Shown here piece after piece: positions 14,823-15,017 of a stretch of DNA of 15,017 bases. This stretch comes from Flavobacteriales bacterium (GTDB lineage Bacteria > Bacteroidota > Bacteroidia > Flavobacteriales > Flavobacteriaceae), in the NCBI GenBank assembly GCA_027065935.1, contig JAMONI010000102.1, forward strand, positions 1 to 15,017. The letters are read 5' to 3'. Below the pieces are notes generated by a model. It saw only the letters and a list, made by a program, of their open reading frames with translations. It was not told the origin of the DNA and searched no databases. Made by a program: the position numbers and the translations under genes. Each line of letters opens with the position of its first letter. The first letter of the stretch is position 1.

Positions 14823-15013
14823 GGCCGGCAAAAATGCGGGCCGGCTGCGGGCGGGAATTTCCTGCCATGTTAGAAAATCACCAAAGTGCTTGTCATTTAA
14901 TTCCGAAGGAATTTTGTCTTTTGCCAGATTTTCTCATGGCAGGAAAGGGCGCAAGGAAGCATATTTTTGCCTTGATTTTTTGTTACTTTTTCATCAAGGA
15001 AAAAGTAAAAAAA
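14823..15013. repeat. Palindrome-rich non-coding element at the right edge
   Basis: Several inverted repeats are packed here. GCCGGC occurs at 14824-14829 and 14840-14845. A 20-bp stem with one 2-nt bulge pairs 14858-14879 (TTTCCTGCCATG..AGAAAATC) with 14927-14946. Inside its loop is AATTCC/GGAATT (14899-14904, 14908-14913). Further on TTACTTTTTC (14983-14992) pairs with GAAAAAGTAA (14999-15008), and CCTTGAT (14970-14976) pairs with ATCAAGG (14993-14999), which excludes the former fold. It has no coding potential. It looks like a dispersed REP- or MITE-like element, but no second copy is in the window. Confidence 0.65.
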
Positions 15014-15017
15014 GAAA

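Noticed and set aside
14858..14946. Long inverted repeat as a rho-independent terminator or an integron attC site
   Set aside because: There is no U-run after the stem on either strand, the loop is 47 nt, and the short core sites expected of attC are not visible.

Overview
The window is low-to-moderate GC DNA with every recognisable gene on the minus strand. It looks like a Bacteroidota chromosome. The signs are a promoter of the Bacteroidota type (TTG, then TATATTTG about 20 nt downstream), very tight gene packing, intergenic repeats built on CACGAATTT, and a Cmr/CorA combination of the kind known from Bacteroides. No rRNA or tRNA gene is visible, so the genus cannot be given.

Read in the direction of transcription (right to left), there are three modules of a type III-B CRISPR-Cas locus. 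(1) Ancillary membrane module, 14467-9841: a lipoprotein with a von Willebrand A (vWA) domain, a four-helix membrane protein with a C-terminal beta-rich domain, and an 899-residue fusion of a DHH-type phosphoesterase-like domain to a CorA-type membrane protein. The genes are separated by 14 and 23 nt, behind a good candidate promoter at 14490-14483. (2) Effector module, 9664-3449: cmr1, cmr2/cas10, cmr3, cmr4, cmr5 and cmr6, all overlapping by 4 nt or separated by 4-5 nt. A 176-nt gap with two AT-rich dyads lies upstream. (3) Adaptation and processing module, 3194-130: cas6, overlapping by 4 nt a reverse transcriptase-Cas1 (RT-Cas1) fusion gene. The RT part is cut by a single in-frame amber codon at 2088-2086. 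Copies of a roughly 100-bp repeat lie on both sides of this module.

How the parts probably work together: Cas6 trims crRNAs. Cmr1 and Cmr3-6 build the RNA-guided backbone around Cas10. Cas10 has no HD nuclease domain but keeps a cyclase-like Palm (motif GGED), so signalling is its likely output. In Bacteroides fragilis a comparable HD-less Cas10 makes SAM-AMP, which acts on a CorA membrane effector and is degraded by the DHH phosphodiesterase NrN. Here an NrN-like domain and CorA appear to be one polypeptide, with two further membrane or envelope proteins encoded upstream in the same operon. I do not recognise those two as described type III components, and they are the most promising lead. 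RT-Cas1 would acquire spacers, possibly from RNA, if the amber codon is tolerated or is an artefact.

No CRISPR array and no cas2 are in the window. The outer edges hold a dispersed repeat (left) and a palindrome-rich non-coding element (right).
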